A DNA stretch of 64,000 nt from Heteroruminococcus sp964370005 (GCA_964370005.1 CAYJGR010000002.1:26463-90462), one strand, 5' to 3'; numbered from the stretch's first letter, positions 30,588-40,180 are shown. Notes: generated from the letters alone by a model not told the origin. Numbers and translations are program-made.

Positions 30588-32297
30588 TCACTTCACACCC
30601 AGCTTTTTTTCCATATCACTTGCGACTTTTTCTCCCAAATCTTGCGACTGCTCCTTGGTCTGCCCACGCAGTGAGAGGTATATCTTTATCTTGGGTTCTG
30701 TGCCCGAGGGGCGAGCCATAACAGGACCTATACCCTCCAGCCCAAACTCAAGCACATTGCTCGAGGCGATGGGTATGGGAGTTTCCACGCCATCCCTTAT
30801 TGTGACCGAACGCAGATAATCGGTTATGTACTCGACCTTATGCCCCGCAATTTCACTCGGGGGATTTTTCCGCAAATCATCCATCATCGAGGCCATCTCG
30901 GCCATGCCATCGGCCCCCGCAAATGTATAACTGCGCACTATATCGCAGTAATGACCAAACTTTTCATATATATCGTCGATAGCATCGGCCAGCGTCTTGC
31001 CACGGCGCTTGTACCACGCTGCCATCTCACATATGATAAGAGAACCGTCCACCGCATCCTTATCACGCACATAGCCCCCTGTCAGATAACCGTAGCTCTC
31101 CTCATAGGCAAAAATGAAACGGTGTTCCTCGTTTTTTTCCTCCAAAAGGCGGATTTGCTCCCCAATAAACTTAAAGCCGGTCAGCACAGGTATAACCTCA
31201 ACGCAGTAGTGGTCGGCCACCAAATCGGTAAGGCGGGTGCTCACCACCGAGCGAATTGTCACTGCATCACTTGGGAGAGTGCCTTTCTCCTGACGTGAGC
31301 GGGCTATATAGTCGAGCATAAGCACACCCATCTCATTGCCGGTGATGACTCTGGGTTCGCCATTCTGACGTACGGCCGCCGCAACACGGTCACAATCCGG
31401 ATCGGTGGCCAACAGTAGGTCGGCGTCCAGCTTTTCATACAACTCCAAGCCGAGTTTTAGAGTATCAAGCATCTCGGGGTTGGGGTAGGGGCAGGTGGGG
31501 AAATTGCCGTCGGGATGTTCCTGCTCGGGCACAAGGGTAACATCCTCCATGCCGATGGCTTTTAGCATTGTGGTGACACAGCGCCGACCCGCACCGTTGA
31601 GGGGGGTGTAAACCAGTTTGAAACCCGACCCCTCACAGATACCCGGGTTTACCTGCTCCTGCAATACTCGGTCTATGTATTTTTGCACAAAACTGTCGGG
31701 GATATAGCTTATCAGTCCCTCCTCGAGGGCGCTGTCGAAATGGGCGACTTTTATTCCCGAGAATAAATCAATTGTACCTATGTAGTCCAAAACCTCGTCG
31801 GCGGCCTCAAGTCCGAGCTGTGCGCCGGTTTCGTCGTAGGCCTTATAGCCGTTATATTTGGCGGGATTGTGGCTGGCTGTGATGTTGACCCCCGCCGCAC
31901 AACCCATTTCCCGCACGGCATAGGACAGCGCAGGTGTGGGCATAAGCTCTTTATATAGATGAACATTTATACCGTTGGCCGCAAATATGCAGGCGGTGTG
32001 GTGGGCAAACAGCTCGGAATTTATACGGCTGTCGTAGGCCACGGCCACACAGGGATTTTCAAAGTGGGCATTCACATAGTTGGCCATTCCTTGGGTGGCT
32101 TGACCGACGGTGTAGATGTTCATGCGGTTTGTACCCGCACCCAAAATTCCTCTAAGTCCGGCAGTACCGAAGGCAAGCGATGTATAAAACCTATCGGAAA
32201 TTTCCTCATCTTGTCCCGAAATGGCTTGCAGTTCCTTTTGAAGTTCAGGGTCGGTGGCGTTTTCGCACCAAAGTTCATATAATTCTCTCTCTGTCAT
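30588..32297 (-). CDS. Phosphoglucomutase/phosphomannomutase (alpha-PGM type)
   Basis: Interconverts hexose 1- and 6-phosphates in the cytosol. The 569-residue protein has FGTAGLRG near residue 42, the active-site Ser in NITASHNPAKYNG near residue 138, the Mg-binding ATDPDCDRVA near residue 303, the sugar loop FAYEESYGYL near residue 402 and the phosphate loop RPSGTEPKIKIY near residue 540; all intact. The length and order match PgcA-type alpha-phosphoglucomutases of Firmicutes. The ATG at 32297 is preferred to upstream in-frame starts. With galU it would supply UDP-glucose. Confidence 0.93.
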   Translation of the reverse strand: MTERELYELWCENATDPELQKELQAISGQDEEISDRFYTSLAFGTAGLRGILGAGTNRMNIYTVGQATQGMANYVNAHFENPCVAVAYDSRINSELFAHHTACIFAANGINVHLYKELMPTPALSYAVREMGCAAGVNITASHNPAKYNGYKAYDETGAQLGLEAADEVLDYIGTIDLFSGIKVAHFDSALEEGLISYIPDSFVQKYIDRVLQEQVNPGICEGSGFKLVYTPLNGAGRRCVTTMLKAIGMEDVTLVPEQEHPDGNFPTCPYPNPEMLDTLKLGLELYEKLDADLLLATDPDCDRVAAAVRQNGEPRVITGNEMGVLMLDYIARSRQEKGTLPSDAVTIRSVVSTRLTDLVADHYCVEVIPVLTGFKFIGEQIRLLEEKNEEHRFIFAYEESYGYLTGGYVRDKDAVDGSLIICEMAAWYKRRGKTLADAIDDIYEKFGHYCDIVRSYTFAGADGMAEMASMMDDLRKNPPSEIAGHKVEYITDYLRSVTIRDGVETPIPIASSNVLEFGLEGIGPVMARPSGTEPKIKIYLSLRGQTKEQSQDLGEKVASDMEKKLGVK

Positions 32298-32362
32298 ACT
32301 CCTTTTCTCCCTCCACACGAAAATACAGGGGATAAAATAGACCATCCCGCTGTTCTACATCA

Positions 32363-32391
32363 ATAATACAGCGCCCACAGGGCAATGTCAA
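32363..32391 (-). promoter_or_regulatory. Sigma-A type promoter for the phosphoglucomutase gene
   Basis: On the minus strand the consensus -35 TTGACA (32391-32386) and TATTAT (32368-32363) are 17 bases apart, about 66 bases before the ATG. Confidence 0.7.
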
Positions 32392-32503
32392 CGAAAATAA
32401 TGGAAATGAAAAGGAATATTTAGTATGGATATGCTGTTTTTATAGCTTTTTTTGTGATAATGTGTATAATGAAGATAGTATATGTAAAAAAGGGGGGATT
32501 TGT

Positions 32504-34045
32504 GTGTATTGTTCCCTTCATTCGCTGGGAACTCGAGGCATAGATGGATTTGTGGTAGAGGTTGAGGGCAACCTCACCAAAGGTATGCCTAACTTTGAAA
32601 TAGTGGGTCTGCCCGATGCCACTATAAAGGAATCCCGTGACAGGGTGCGGGCGGTTTTCACCAATATGAGCCTGCCTTTCCCTAACGGCAGATTGGTGGT
32701 AAATCTTGCCCCTGCCAACCTAAAAAAATCGGGATCGGTCTATGATTTGCCCATTTTTTTGACCCTGCTCAAATTGGCGGGGCGTAAAACCTGCGATTTG
32801 TCCTCAGTGGCAGTGGTGGGGGAATTGTCACTGGCCGGAGAGGTGAGGCCGATTTCGGGGGCCTTATCTATGGTCATGGCGGCCAAGCAGGCCGGCTTTA
32901 CCGCGGTATTCCTACCGGCCGACAACGCCGGTGAGGGCAGTGCCATCGAAGGTATCTCGGTCTACCCCGTGAATCACGCCCAAGATGTTTTACAGCATAT
33001 TACCGGCCAAAAAAGTATAACTCCCATGCCCACCATCGATTTTGATGCGAGCTCCCAGCCCATGGCAAACCTACCCGACTTTAGTCAGGTCAGAGGGCAG
33101 GAGCAGGCCAGACGTGCTCTGGAGGTGGCGGCGGCAGGCGGGCATAACCTGCTGATGGTGGGGCCACCCGGCACAGGTAAAAGTATGCTGGCCAAGCGTT
33201 TGCCCTCCATATTGCCTCCACTTAGCTTTGATGAGGCTGTGACTCTCACCCGTATCCATTCGGTGGCCGGTACCTTGCCGGAGAGGGCAACCCTCATGCA
33301 AACAAGGCCGTTTCGTTCGCCGCATCATACTGTGTCGCCGGCAGGGCTCACAGGTGGGGGAAGCAATCCCATGCCGGGCGAGGTGTCACTTGCACATAGT
33401 GGGGTGCTGTTTCTCGATGAATTACCCGAGTTTGAAAAGCGAGCTCTCGAAGTGTTGCGCCAGCCCTTGGAGGACGGTGAGCTGACCATATCTCGAGCCA
33501 GTGGCAGAGTGAGTTATCCGTGTGAGGTTATGTTGGTGGCGGCGATGAATCCCTGCCCCTGTGGGTATTACGGCCATCCGACACGCCAGTGTAGTTGCAA
33601 CAAAAACAGGGTGGATAGTTACCTTGGGCGGATATCGGGGCCACTGCTTGACCGCATGGATATACAGGTGGAGGTGTTACCGGTGCAGTATGAGGAGATG
33701 TCCTCGAACACCCCCTCGGAATCCTCGGACGCCATACGTGATCGAGTAAAACGCACAAGGCGGTTACAACTTGAGCGTTACAAAGGCAGTGGGATAACCT
33801 GTAATGCACATCTCACCCCCGATTTATTGCGACGGCACTGTATACTTAGCGATGCCGCAGGGGGGCTTTTGAGGGCGGCGTTTGATCGCATGGGGTTATC
33901 GGGCAGAAGTTATGAGCGCATACTCAAACTCTCCCGCACCATAGCGGATTTGGAGGGTAGTGACTCAATTGACAGCGAGCATTTAGCCGAGGCAATACAG
34001 TACCGCAGCCTGGATAGAAAGTACTGGCAGACGGCCGGAAGGTGA
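32504..34045 (+). CDS. YifB/ComM-family Mg-chelatase-like AAA ATPase
   Basis: A 513-residue protein. It has an N-terminal ChlI-like fold (LGTRGIDGFVVEVEGNLTKGMPNFEIVGLPD), the Walker A GPPGTGKS near residue 225, Walker B VLFLDELPEF, the zinc-type loop NPCPCGYYG and a C-terminal helical lid (LSGRSYERILKLSRTIADLEG). In Haemophilus and Vibrio ComM is a branch-migration helicase that helps integrate incoming DNA in natural transformation. GTG 32504 with GGGGGG 7 bases upstream is chosen over the longer frame from 32462, which overlaps a likely promoter. Confidence 0.92.
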   Translation: MYCSLHSLGTRGIDGFVVEVEGNLTKGMPNFEIVGLPDATIKESRDRVRAVFTNMSLPFPNGRLVVNLAPANLKKSGSVYDLPIFLTLLKLAGRKTCDLSSVAVVGELSLAGEVRPISGALSMVMAAKQAGFTAVFLPADNAGEGSAIEGISVYPVNHAQDVLQHITGQKSITPMPTIDFDASSQPMANLPDFSQVRGQEQARRALEVAAAGGHNLLMVGPPGTGKSMLAKRLPSILPPLSFDEAVTLTRIHSVAGTLPERATLMQTRPFRSPHHTVSPAGLTGGGSNPMPGEVSLAHSGVLFLDELPEFEKRALEVLRQPLEDGELTISRASGRVSYPCEVMLVAAMNPCPCGYYGHPTRQCSCNKNRVDSYLGRISGPLLDRMDIQVEVLPVQYEEMSSNTPSESSDAIRDRVKRTRRLQLERYKGSGITCNAHLTPDLLRRHCILSDAAGGLLRAAFDRMGLSGRSYERILKLSRTIADLEGSDSIDSEHLAEAIQYRSLDRKYWQTAGR

Positions 34046-34166
34046 AATGCAGGAGGATATTTGATGTAGATTAGCCTAAATAGTTACAAAAAATAGTCAT
34101 ATTTTAGAAAAATAAAAACAAATCGCCTCATAATGTGTATATAATAGAGAAAATGGTAAAAGCTAA

Positions 34167-34195
34167 TTGTAAAAGTTTGGTTTGTAGTGTATAAT
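34167..34195 (+). promoter_or_regulatory. Sigma-A type promoter for the VOC-like gene
   Basis: TTGTAA (34167-34172) and TATAAT (34190-34195) with 17 bases between, 41 bases before the ATG. Confidence 0.68.
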
Positions 34196-34236
34196 CATGA
34201 CAGTACAACAAGAGTGACAGTTTTGGAGGGCATTTG

Positions 34237-34551
34237 ATGGAATTACTTCATGTTGGCGTTCCCACCGATAAGGAACAACCCGGTGAGCGTTACAAGGACG
34301 CAATAAAGGCTTATATAAGTGCCCCGGAGGACAACCCCTACTCGTTTGAGTATTTTCGCTATATGCCCGGTTCGTCTATGCCCGAGGCCATTCAGAACAG
34401 TATGCATGTTTGTTACAAGGTGGACAGCTTGTCCGAGGCCTTGGCCGCATGTGACGAGGTTCTCGTAGAGTGCATGAAGGGCACAGGTCGTACAATCGGA
34501 TTTGGCATCAAAGATGGAGTGGTGCTGGAACTGATGGAGTACGATAAATAA
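34237..34551 (+). CDS. VOC/glyoxalase-superfamily-like small protein
   Basis: A 104-residue protein. The C-terminal half reads MHVCYKVDSLSEALAA then GFGIKDGVVLELMEYD, the order His-strand-helix-strand-Glu typical of one VOC (vicinal oxygen chelate) module, where the final Glu helps hold a metal. The N-terminal part (ERYKDAIKAYISAPEDNPYSFEYF) is less typical. The ATG at 34237 has GGAGG upstream and is preferred to an adjacent TTG. It has its own promoter and stands alone. The substrate is unknown. Confidence 0.68.
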   Translation: MELLHVGVPTDKEQPGERYKDAIKAYISAPEDNPYSFEYFRYMPGSSMPEAIQNSMHVCYKVDSLSEALAACDEVLVECMKGTGRTIGFGIKDGVVLELMEYDK

Positions 34552-34636
34552 TGCATAGCATTATTTATTCGTGCATCTGCGATAGCAGGCACATCTAATT
34601 AATTTTTGACATCTTCTTTAACCCTTTTTCATTTTT

Positions 34637-34741
34637 CTTAGCACACAATCCGTGGCACTTATGTGTCGCGGATTGTGTGCTTTAAATAGATATAACCTGC
34701 GGGAGAAAATTGTGAGGAGTGACACTGCGGTCACTCCTCAC
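34637..34741. terminator. Two hairpins between convergent genes
   Basis: The first pairs AGCACACAATCCG with CGGATTGTGTGCTTT (34638-34681). The second pairs GTGAGGAGTGAC with GTCACTCCTCAC (34711-34741). They end the VOC-like gene on the plus strand and the lipoprotein gene on the minus strand. Confidence 0.72.
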
Positions 34742-34752
34742 ATAAATACAAT

Positions 34753-36339
34753 CTATTTCGTTGCCCCCACAAAGCTTACACGCCCCGAGTATGGGGAGTA
34801 GTCCACACCTCGCACCGAGGATTTGGAAGCAAAGTATGTGGTGTTGAGCGATATTGGAATTATGGTGGCATCCCCAAGCAGTATATCTTCAGCTTGCATG
34901 GACAATGACACCATATCATCGGCACTGCGAGCTGTCGCTACACCCTGCACCAGTTCGTCATATTGTGGGTTTGAGTAGGCGGTCAGATTGTCGCCACTCG
35001 TGCTCACAAACTGACCTAAAATGCCACTGGGGTCATTTACGTTGGATATAAGCTCAACTATGGCTATGTTATAGTCGCGGTTTTGTATGCGCAGGTCGTA
35101 CTGTTCACGGGGTAGGGGTTCGATATTTACAAAAAGCGATAAATTTTCTTGCCACATGCGCTGAATAGCCGATGCCCAAACCATATGTCCGGGTTCTTCC
35201 TCTGAAATAATCAGGGTGAGATTGGAGAGATCAGGTGACTCGATCAGCTCGGTAAAGCGGTTTTTATATAGAGCGTGTCCGGCCTCGGGGCTATAGACAG
35301 GGGCGAGGCTGTGGTCGGCCAAGTTGTGATAGGGGGTGCCGTCGGGTAGTCGGGTAGTGGGGGGGATGACACCCACCGACGGTGCGATCCCGTCGTCTAG
35401 CAGTTGCCATAACTGTTCACGGTCGAGGGTCATCTGGAGGGCTTGGCGTATCCCTTCATCGGCAAAAAATGAGTTATTTTGATTGAAAGCAACTGCCCAC
35501 ACGCTGTTGTCAAAGGCCTGATAATTCAGTCCTTTATCGCCGGCTTCCGGGATAACCTCCGAGGAGAGCACCCCTGCATCGGTATCGCCCTCAAGCAGAC
35601 GACCCTGAGGGTCATCCTGTCCGAGATAAAACACCACCGCCTCGGGTAAAACTTCGTCGTGATAGGTGGGGTTTTGCATGAGAACAATGCGCTCATCATT
35701 CCAACTTGACAACGTAAAAGCCCCATTTGTCAATAGAGAGTCACCATCCAGTCCGTAACGCCCTCGGGTTTCCTCAAAAAACGACTGCTTGCAGGGGAGA
35801 GCCGCAGGATGACTGAGCGCCGAGAGGAAAAATGCGTCGGGCTGTTCAAGGTGGATAACAAGTGTCATGTCGTCGGGGGTTTGTATGCCTAAAGAACCTT
35901 GCGGCAGCTCACCCGATAAAACCCCCGCTGCCCCCTCTATAGCCAAGAATGAGGTGGCATAAGGAGAGGGCAAATCGGGGCTGAATAATCGTCGCAGAGC
36001 TGTAGCGAAGTCATGAGAGGTGACGGCACTGCCGTCCGACCACAAAACCCCCTCACGCAGGATAAATGTGTATACACTGCCGTCATCGTTTGTGGTTATC
36101 TCTGATGCGACGGCCGGCTCGATCGCACCGGTTGCCGTTTGGCGTACTAATCCCTCCATGCAGTTGACAAGCAATGTGTGAGCCTGCTCCTCGGTGGTGA
36201 ACTGTGGGTCAAGGCTGACTATATCTTGTGCAAAGTCATAGTAAAACGTTTCGCCCTCGCCCTGCACACTTGAGCAGGAGGTGAGCAAAACCATACAAAG
36301 CAGTATAAGGGACATAAATTGTCGCAGTTGGTTTTTCAT
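34753..36339 (-). CDS. Peptide-binding lipoprotein of an ABC transporter (OppA/SBP_bac_5 family)
   Basis: A 528-residue secreted lipoprotein. The signal peptide ends in the lipobox LLTSC near residue 20, which would be lipidated on the Cys. The family's DIVSLDPQFTT start, the YTFILREGVLWSDGSAVTSHDF block near residue 90 and the late SNPQYDELVQ block are present. It captures oligopeptides or similar solutes for import. No permease or ATPase genes are next to it; it lies 10 bp after asnA, which may cotranscribe it. The ATG at 36339 sets the signal peptide at the right length; upstream starts would overlap asnA. Confidence 0.9.
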   Translation of the reverse strand: MKNQLRQFMSLILLCMVLLTSCSSVQGEGETFYYDFAQDIVSLDPQFTTEEQAHTLLVNCMEGLVRQTATGAIEPAVASEITTNDDGSVYTFILREGVLWSDGSAVTSHDFATALRRLFSPDLPSPYATSFLAIEGAAGVLSGELPQGSLGIQTPDDMTLVIHLEQPDAFFLSALSHPAALPCKQSFFEETRGRYGLDGDSLLTNGAFTLSSWNDERIVLMQNPTYHDEVLPEAVVFYLGQDDPQGRLLEGDTDAGVLSSEVIPEAGDKGLNYQAFDNSVWAVAFNQNNSFFADEGIRQALQMTLDREQLWQLLDDGIAPSVGVIPPTTRLPDGTPYHNLADHSLAPVYSPEAGHALYKNRFTELIESPDLSNLTLIISEEEPGHMVWASAIQRMWQENLSLFVNIEPLPREQYDLRIQNRDYNIAIVELISNVNDPSGILGQFVSTSGDNLTAYSNPQYDELVQGVATARSADDMVSLSMQAEDILLGDATIIPISLNTTYFASKSSVRGVDYSPYSGRVSFVGATK

Positions 36340-36349
36340 AATCTTCACA

Positions 36350-37369
36350 TTACAATAAGTATATTCCGGCCTCTTTACAACGCATTCGCATTTCATCCGG
36401 CCAGAGCGAGGCTTGAACCTCACCCACATGAGCCTTTTCAAGCATAACCATACAAATACGGGATTGACCTATGCCGCCGCCCATGGTGCAAGGGAGCTCG
36501 CCCGCCAAAAGCGCTTTGTGAAACGGTAGTTCCTTGCGTTGTGAATTACCCGAAGTCTCGAGTTGATATTCCAAACTCTTGGCATCGACACGAATACCCA
36601 TGCTCGAAAGCTCGATGGAACGCTCAAGAATGGGATACCACACCAAAATATCGCCGTTGAGCTGCCAGTCGTCGTAGTCGGGGGCACGGCCATCATGGGG
36701 ATTGCCACTCTTTAACTTACCGCCGATTTGCATGATAAATACCGAGCCCTTTTCCTTGCAAATGGCATCTTCACGCTGCTTAGGGGTGAGATCTGGATAG
36801 ATATCCTCGAGCTCTTGGCTGGTGATAAAGAATATATCCGGGGCCCAGTTATGGGTAAGTTTTGGGAACGCCATAATCAATTTTTCCTGGGTGGTGGCAA
36901 GTGCCTTATAAATGATATTTACCGTATTTTTTAGGGTGTCGATAGTGCGCTCGGATGGGTCTATAATCTTTTCCCAGTCCCATTGATCCACATATATGGA
37001 ATGTAGATTATCCATGATTTCATCACGACGTATGGCATTCATATCGGTGTAAAGCCCGCCGCCGCTTGAAAAGTTGTAATCACGAAGCGCCATACGCTTC
37101 CACTTGGCAAGCGACTGCACCACCTGTACCTCCTGACCGTCGAGATCCAGTACATCGAAAGCAACAGGTCGTTCCACACCGTTGAGGTCGTCATTTAGCC
37201 CACTCTGGGGCAATACAAACAGCGGAGCCGACACACGCAAAAGGTTAAGCTCAGCCGAGAGTGCACGCTCAAAACTGTCCTTGGCGGCCTTGATGGCAAA
37301 CTGTGTCTCCTTTAGCCCCAACTTGGATGTGTAGTTTTTGGGCAAAAGCAGTGAGTTTTTTGATGTCAT
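36350..37369 (-). CDS. asnA: Aspartate-ammonia ligase
   Basis: Makes asparagine from aspartate, ammonia and ATP in the cytosol. The 339-residue protein matches AsnA throughout: LPKNYTSKLGLKETQFAIKAAKDSFE near the start, ERPVAFDV, AKWKRMALRDYNFSSGGGLYTDM, IYVDQWDWEK, and the end TMGGGIGQSRICMV. The fold is like class II aminoacyl-tRNA synthetases. The ATG at 37369 has AGGAGG 5 bases upstream. A promoter is at 37419-37447. No T-box leader is seen, as the space is too short and lacks the TGGNACCGCG block. Confidence 0.96.
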   Translation of the reverse strand: MTSKNSLLLPKNYTSKLGLKETQFAIKAAKDSFERALSAELNLLRVSAPLFVLPQSGLNDDLNGVERPVAFDVLDLDGQEVQVVQSLAKWKRMALRDYNFSSGGGLYTDMNAIRRDEIMDNLHSIYVDQWDWEKIIDPSERTIDTLKNTVNIIYKALATTQEKLIMAFPKLTHNWAPDIFFITSQELEDIYPDLTPKQREDAICKEKGSVFIMQIGGKLKSGNPHDGRAPDYDDWQLNGDILVWYPILERSIELSSMGIRVDAKSLEYQLETSGNSQRKELPFHKALLAGELPCTMGGGIGQSRICMVMLEKAHVGEVQASLWPDEMRMRCKEAGIYLL

Positions 37370-37418
37370 AAGTCCTCCTAAAAGCGATATAAGTTGATTA
37401 AGATTTTTTATGTTAAAG

Positions 37419-37447
37419 ATTATACCACGCCCGCATGTGGGGTGCAA
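37419..37447 (-). promoter_or_regulatory. Sigma-A type promoter for asnA
   Basis: On the minus strand TTGCAC (37447-37442) and TATAAT (37424-37419) are 17 bases apart, 50 bases before the asnA ATG. Confidence 0.72.
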
Positions 37448-37517
37448 TAAAAATGGTTTGGGAATTTTTGTAGTGCATTAGGTCGTGTGAAGAAATATAT
37501 GTCCCATAAGACATCCG

Positions 37518-38999
37518 TCACCCATGATACAACTTTTTAGTTTGATAATGTGGCTCGCAGGTGAGGTTTATTCCGAGTTTTCGCAGGGTGTGGGCATCGA
37601 CTTGTGCCAGTATAACAGAACTGTGCATCTCACTCCCCTTGAGCCCCGGCAACATGTCCATGGCCTTTCGTGCCGATTTGTGGGTGAGGGCACTGATTGA
37701 AAGTGCAATAAGAATTTCATCGGTATGAAGTCTTGGGTTATGGTTGCCCAGATACCCCGTTTTTAACTGCTGTATGGGCTGGATTACAGTGGGGGAAATC
37801 AGCGGTAGGTCGTCGGGTATATCCCCCAAGGTCTTCAGAGCATTGAGCAGTGCCGCCGAAGAACTACCCAGCAAAGAGGAGGTCTTGCCGGTGACCACAC
37901 GGCCATCGGGTAGCGTTATGGCGGCAGCGGGAAGTCCGGTATTGCCCGCCTTAGACAGCGCTGCCGATACCACAGGCCTATCCTCGGATGATATACCCGC
38001 CTTGCTCATCAAAAGCTCCAATTTGCCCACCTGTGGGGTATCGCAACGCCCTTGACGATACTCGCATAGCGTACTGTAGTAGCGACGCAAAATTTCTTGG
38101 CATGAGGCGGTGCGGCAGGCTTCATCGTCTGTGATGCAGTTACCGGCCATATTTACCCCCATATCGGTGGGGGAAAGATAGGGGCTATCCCCCATAATCT
38201 TATGAAATACAGCGTCGAGTACAGGGAAGATTTCTATATCACGATTATAATTTGTGGTGGTTTTACCGTAGGCTTCGAGGTGGTAGGGGTCAATCATATT
38301 TACATCGTTGAGGTCGGCGGTGGCGGCTTCATAGGCCAAGTTCACGGGATGACTCACAGGTAAATTCCAAATGGGAAATGTCTCGAATTTCGCATACCCC
38401 GCCTTTATGCCCCTTTTGTGCTCGTGGTAAAGCTGCGAGAGACAGGTGGCCATCTTGCCACTGCCGGGGCCGGGGGCGGTCACCACAACAAGTGGGCGAG
38501 TGGTGGTCACATATTCATTCTTGCCAAAACCCTCATCGCTGACGATGAGGGAGGGGTTGGAGGGGTAGCCGACAATGGGGTAGTGGCGGAAAACTTTCAG
38601 CTCCAAGGCCTCTAAACGTTTTTTAAATGCCTCCACGGCAGGTTGACCGTCATACATGGTGATGACAACACTGCCGACATACAGTCCGATGCCTCGAAAA
38701 GCATCGATGAGGCGGAGAAGGTCGTCACCGTAGGTGATACCAAGATCCCCACGCACTTTGTTTTTTTCTATATCGGAGGAGCTTATTATAATGATAATCT
38801 CGGCTTTATCGGCCAGCTGGGATAGCATACGCACCTTGCTGTCGGGGGCAAATCCGGGGAGTACTCGTGAGGCGTGGAAGTCGTCAAATAGTTTGCCACC
38901 AAATTCCAAATACAGCTTGTTGTTAAAAAGTGATATGCGATCCAGTATATGTTTGGACTGCATATCAAGATATTTTTCATTGTCAAATCCCACTGCCAT
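37518..38999 (-). CDS. DUF1846 family protein
   Basis: A 493-residue cytosolic protein spanning the complete DUF1846 family: MAVGFDNEKYLDMQSKHI at the start, EIIIIISSSDIEKNKVRGDLGITY, and the P-loop-like APGPGSGKMATCLSQLYHEH near residue 180. The crystal structure of a streptococcal homologue is known, but the function is not. It is common in Firmicutes and fermenters. The ATG at 38999 has GGAG 6 bases upstream and is preferred to ATG 39011 within that site. It stands alone between asnA and gerQ. Confidence 0.9.
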   Translation of the reverse strand: MAVGFDNEKYLDMQSKHILDRISLFNNKLYLEFGGKLFDDFHASRVLPGFAPDSKVRMLSQLADKAEIIIIISSSDIEKNKVRGDLGITYGDDLLRLIDAFRGIGLYVGSVVITMYDGQPAVEAFKKRLEALELKVFRHYPIVGYPSNPSLIVSDEGFGKNEYVTTTRPLVVVTAPGPGSGKMATCLSQLYHEHKRGIKAGYAKFETFPIWNLPVSHPVNLAYEAATADLNDVNMIDPYHLEAYGKTTTNYNRDIEIFPVLDAVFHKIMGDSPYLSPTDMGVNMAGNCITDDEACRTASCQEILRRYYSTLCEYRQGRCDTPQVGKLELLMSKAGISSEDRPVVSAALSKAGNTGLPAAAITLPDGRVVTGKTSSLLGSSSAALLNALKTLGDIPDDLPLISPTVIQPIQQLKTGYLGNHNPRLHTDEILIALSISALTHKSARKAMDMLPGLKGSEMHSSVILAQVDAHTLRKLGINLTCEPHYQTKKLYHG

Positions 39000-39123
39000 G
39001 GTAATCTCCATTCCGCCGACATCGGCATAAGTTTATACATCCGTAATTGCCCACATGGAGATATTTTACCATTTTCGGCAAAATAACACAACGTTCAAAA
39101 ACAACAAAAACCACAAAAAATTT

Positions 39124-39158
39124 AGGGTGTGGTTAGACGTTACACCACACCCTTTTTA
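39124..39158. terminator. Terminator after gerQ
   Basis: AGGGTGTGGT pairs with ACCACACCCT with a 10-base loop, an A run before and TTTTT after. It would work in both directions, ending the cwlJ-gerQ unit on the minus strand. Confidence 0.85.
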
Positions 39159-39179
39159 CGTTATATATGTAATATATCT

Positions 39180-39620
39180 TCACCGCATACGCCTAAATCC
39201 ACCGGAGGTTTGTGGCGGTAAGTTTTGACCACCGCCAAACTGACTGTCTGCCGTAACGTTTGTGCCACCGGTGCTGTTTTGGGTCTCGCCCAAAAATTCG
39301 GGAGGACGATAACTACTAAATGCCTGAATTTGATTCGGGTGTATGAATGTGATAAACTTAAGCGAAAATATATCACAAACCGTATACCGCCCACCCGCAG
39401 GGGTGTCCATAATGGTAAAATATGATCGCCCCACCGAGTAAAGTATACCCTCCTTACGCACAATGTTGCCTGTACCTATAAGAAAATCGCAGTTGACGAT
39501 AGTGCCGATATTAGTAGCTAAAATCTGCTGCATAGAGCCCTGCATGGTTTCGGTATTAAAACTCTCGGGCGGCGGGAGTACAAATTCATTTTTCACAGGA
39601 CGCATTTCATTTACAGCCAA
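39180..39620 (-). CDS. gerQ: Spore coat protein GerQ
   Basis: A 146-residue protein. The central domain (residues 25-95: MQGSMQQILATNIGTIVNCDF, GILYSVGRSYFTIMDTPAG, SLKFITFI) matches GerQ, an inner-coat protein of spores needed for CwlJ to be placed in the coat and crosslinked by transglutaminase in B. subtilis. The Gln/Asn/Gly-rich tail (FLGETQNSTGGTN, ending SGGFRRMR) is coat-like. The start is TTG with AGGAGG 8 bases upstream. It follows cwlJ by 15 bp, the same pair as in B. subtilis, which supports the call. Confidence 0.83.
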   Translation of the reverse strand: MAVNEMRPVKNEFVLPPPESFNTETMQGSMQQILATNIGTIVNCDFLIGTGNIVRKEGILYSVGRSYFTIMDTPAGGRYTVCDIFSLKFITFIHPNQIQAFSSYRPPEFLGETQNSTGGTNVTADSQFGGGQNLPPQTSGGFRRMR

Positions 39621-39635
39621 TGGTAAAACCTCCTT

Positions 39636-40073
39636 CTATGTCTGGGAGTAGTAGTCGGTGGGATTGTAAAAACAATGATCACCTATTCGCAGTACAAATT
39701 GTCCCGATTTTTTTGGGAAATTTGGTTTACAATCAGGCGAAAAAGGATTAAAATACCACAGCGCAAAGCCGAGGTTTGTCAGACGGTTGCCGGCTATAGC
39801 CCAATTTGCAATGTCATAGTGCTCCTGCAAAGCCGATAGATTATAGATATTGCGGGGGTTGGATTTGCCTTTTACAGTTTCATTTGCACAGTCAAATTGC
39901 CCTTTTTGGTAGATAGCCGAGCGGATATCTATACAGGTGCGCCCATATTCACCATATGTAATATTCACACGGTTCATCACCACACAGGCCACGGCTTTCA
40001 TTCCGTTTTCACCCTCGCCCTCAGCCTCACATCGTATTATACGCGCTAATAATTCAAGCTCACTCAATAGCAT
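39636..40073 (-). CDS. cwlJ: Spore cortex-lytic hydrolase CwlJ/SleB family
   Basis: A 145-residue protein covering one SleB/CwlJ (Hydrolase_2) domain: LLARIIRCEAEGEGENGMKAVACVVMNRV with the catalytic Glu, QFDCANET and LGFALWYFNP. Without a signal peptide or peptidoglycan-binding repeat it is the CwlJ type, which degrades cortex peptidoglycan during germination. The ATG at 40073 has AAAGG upstream. The gene is upstream of gerQ, whose product holds CwlJ in the coat. Confidence 0.9.
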   Translation of the reverse strand: MLLSELELLARIIRCEAEGEGENGMKAVACVVMNRVNITYGEYGRTCIDIRSAIYQKGQFDCANETVKGKSNPRNIYNLSALQEHYDIANWAIAGNRLTNLGFALWYFNPFSPDCKPNFPKKSGQFVLRIGDHCFYNPTDYYSQT

Positions 40074-40142
40074 CACAGCCTTTTAGTCATTTGTTTATAT
40101 AGCTATGAAAATGAGGATAAAAAAATGTTATATGACGCAAAA

Positions 40143-40180
40143 ATGGTGGGAGTTTCACCTAATGGCAAGACTCCCACCAT
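40143..40180 (-). terminator. Terminator-like hairpin after spoVG
   Basis: ATGGTGGGAGT pairs with ACTCCCACCAT around a 16-base loop; A-rich on the plus strand before it, so T-rich after it on the minus strand. It ends spoVG. Confidence 0.75.

Noticed and set aside
37370..37517. T-box leader for asnA
   Set aside because: The space is too short and has no TGGNACCGCG block; a plain promoter is present.
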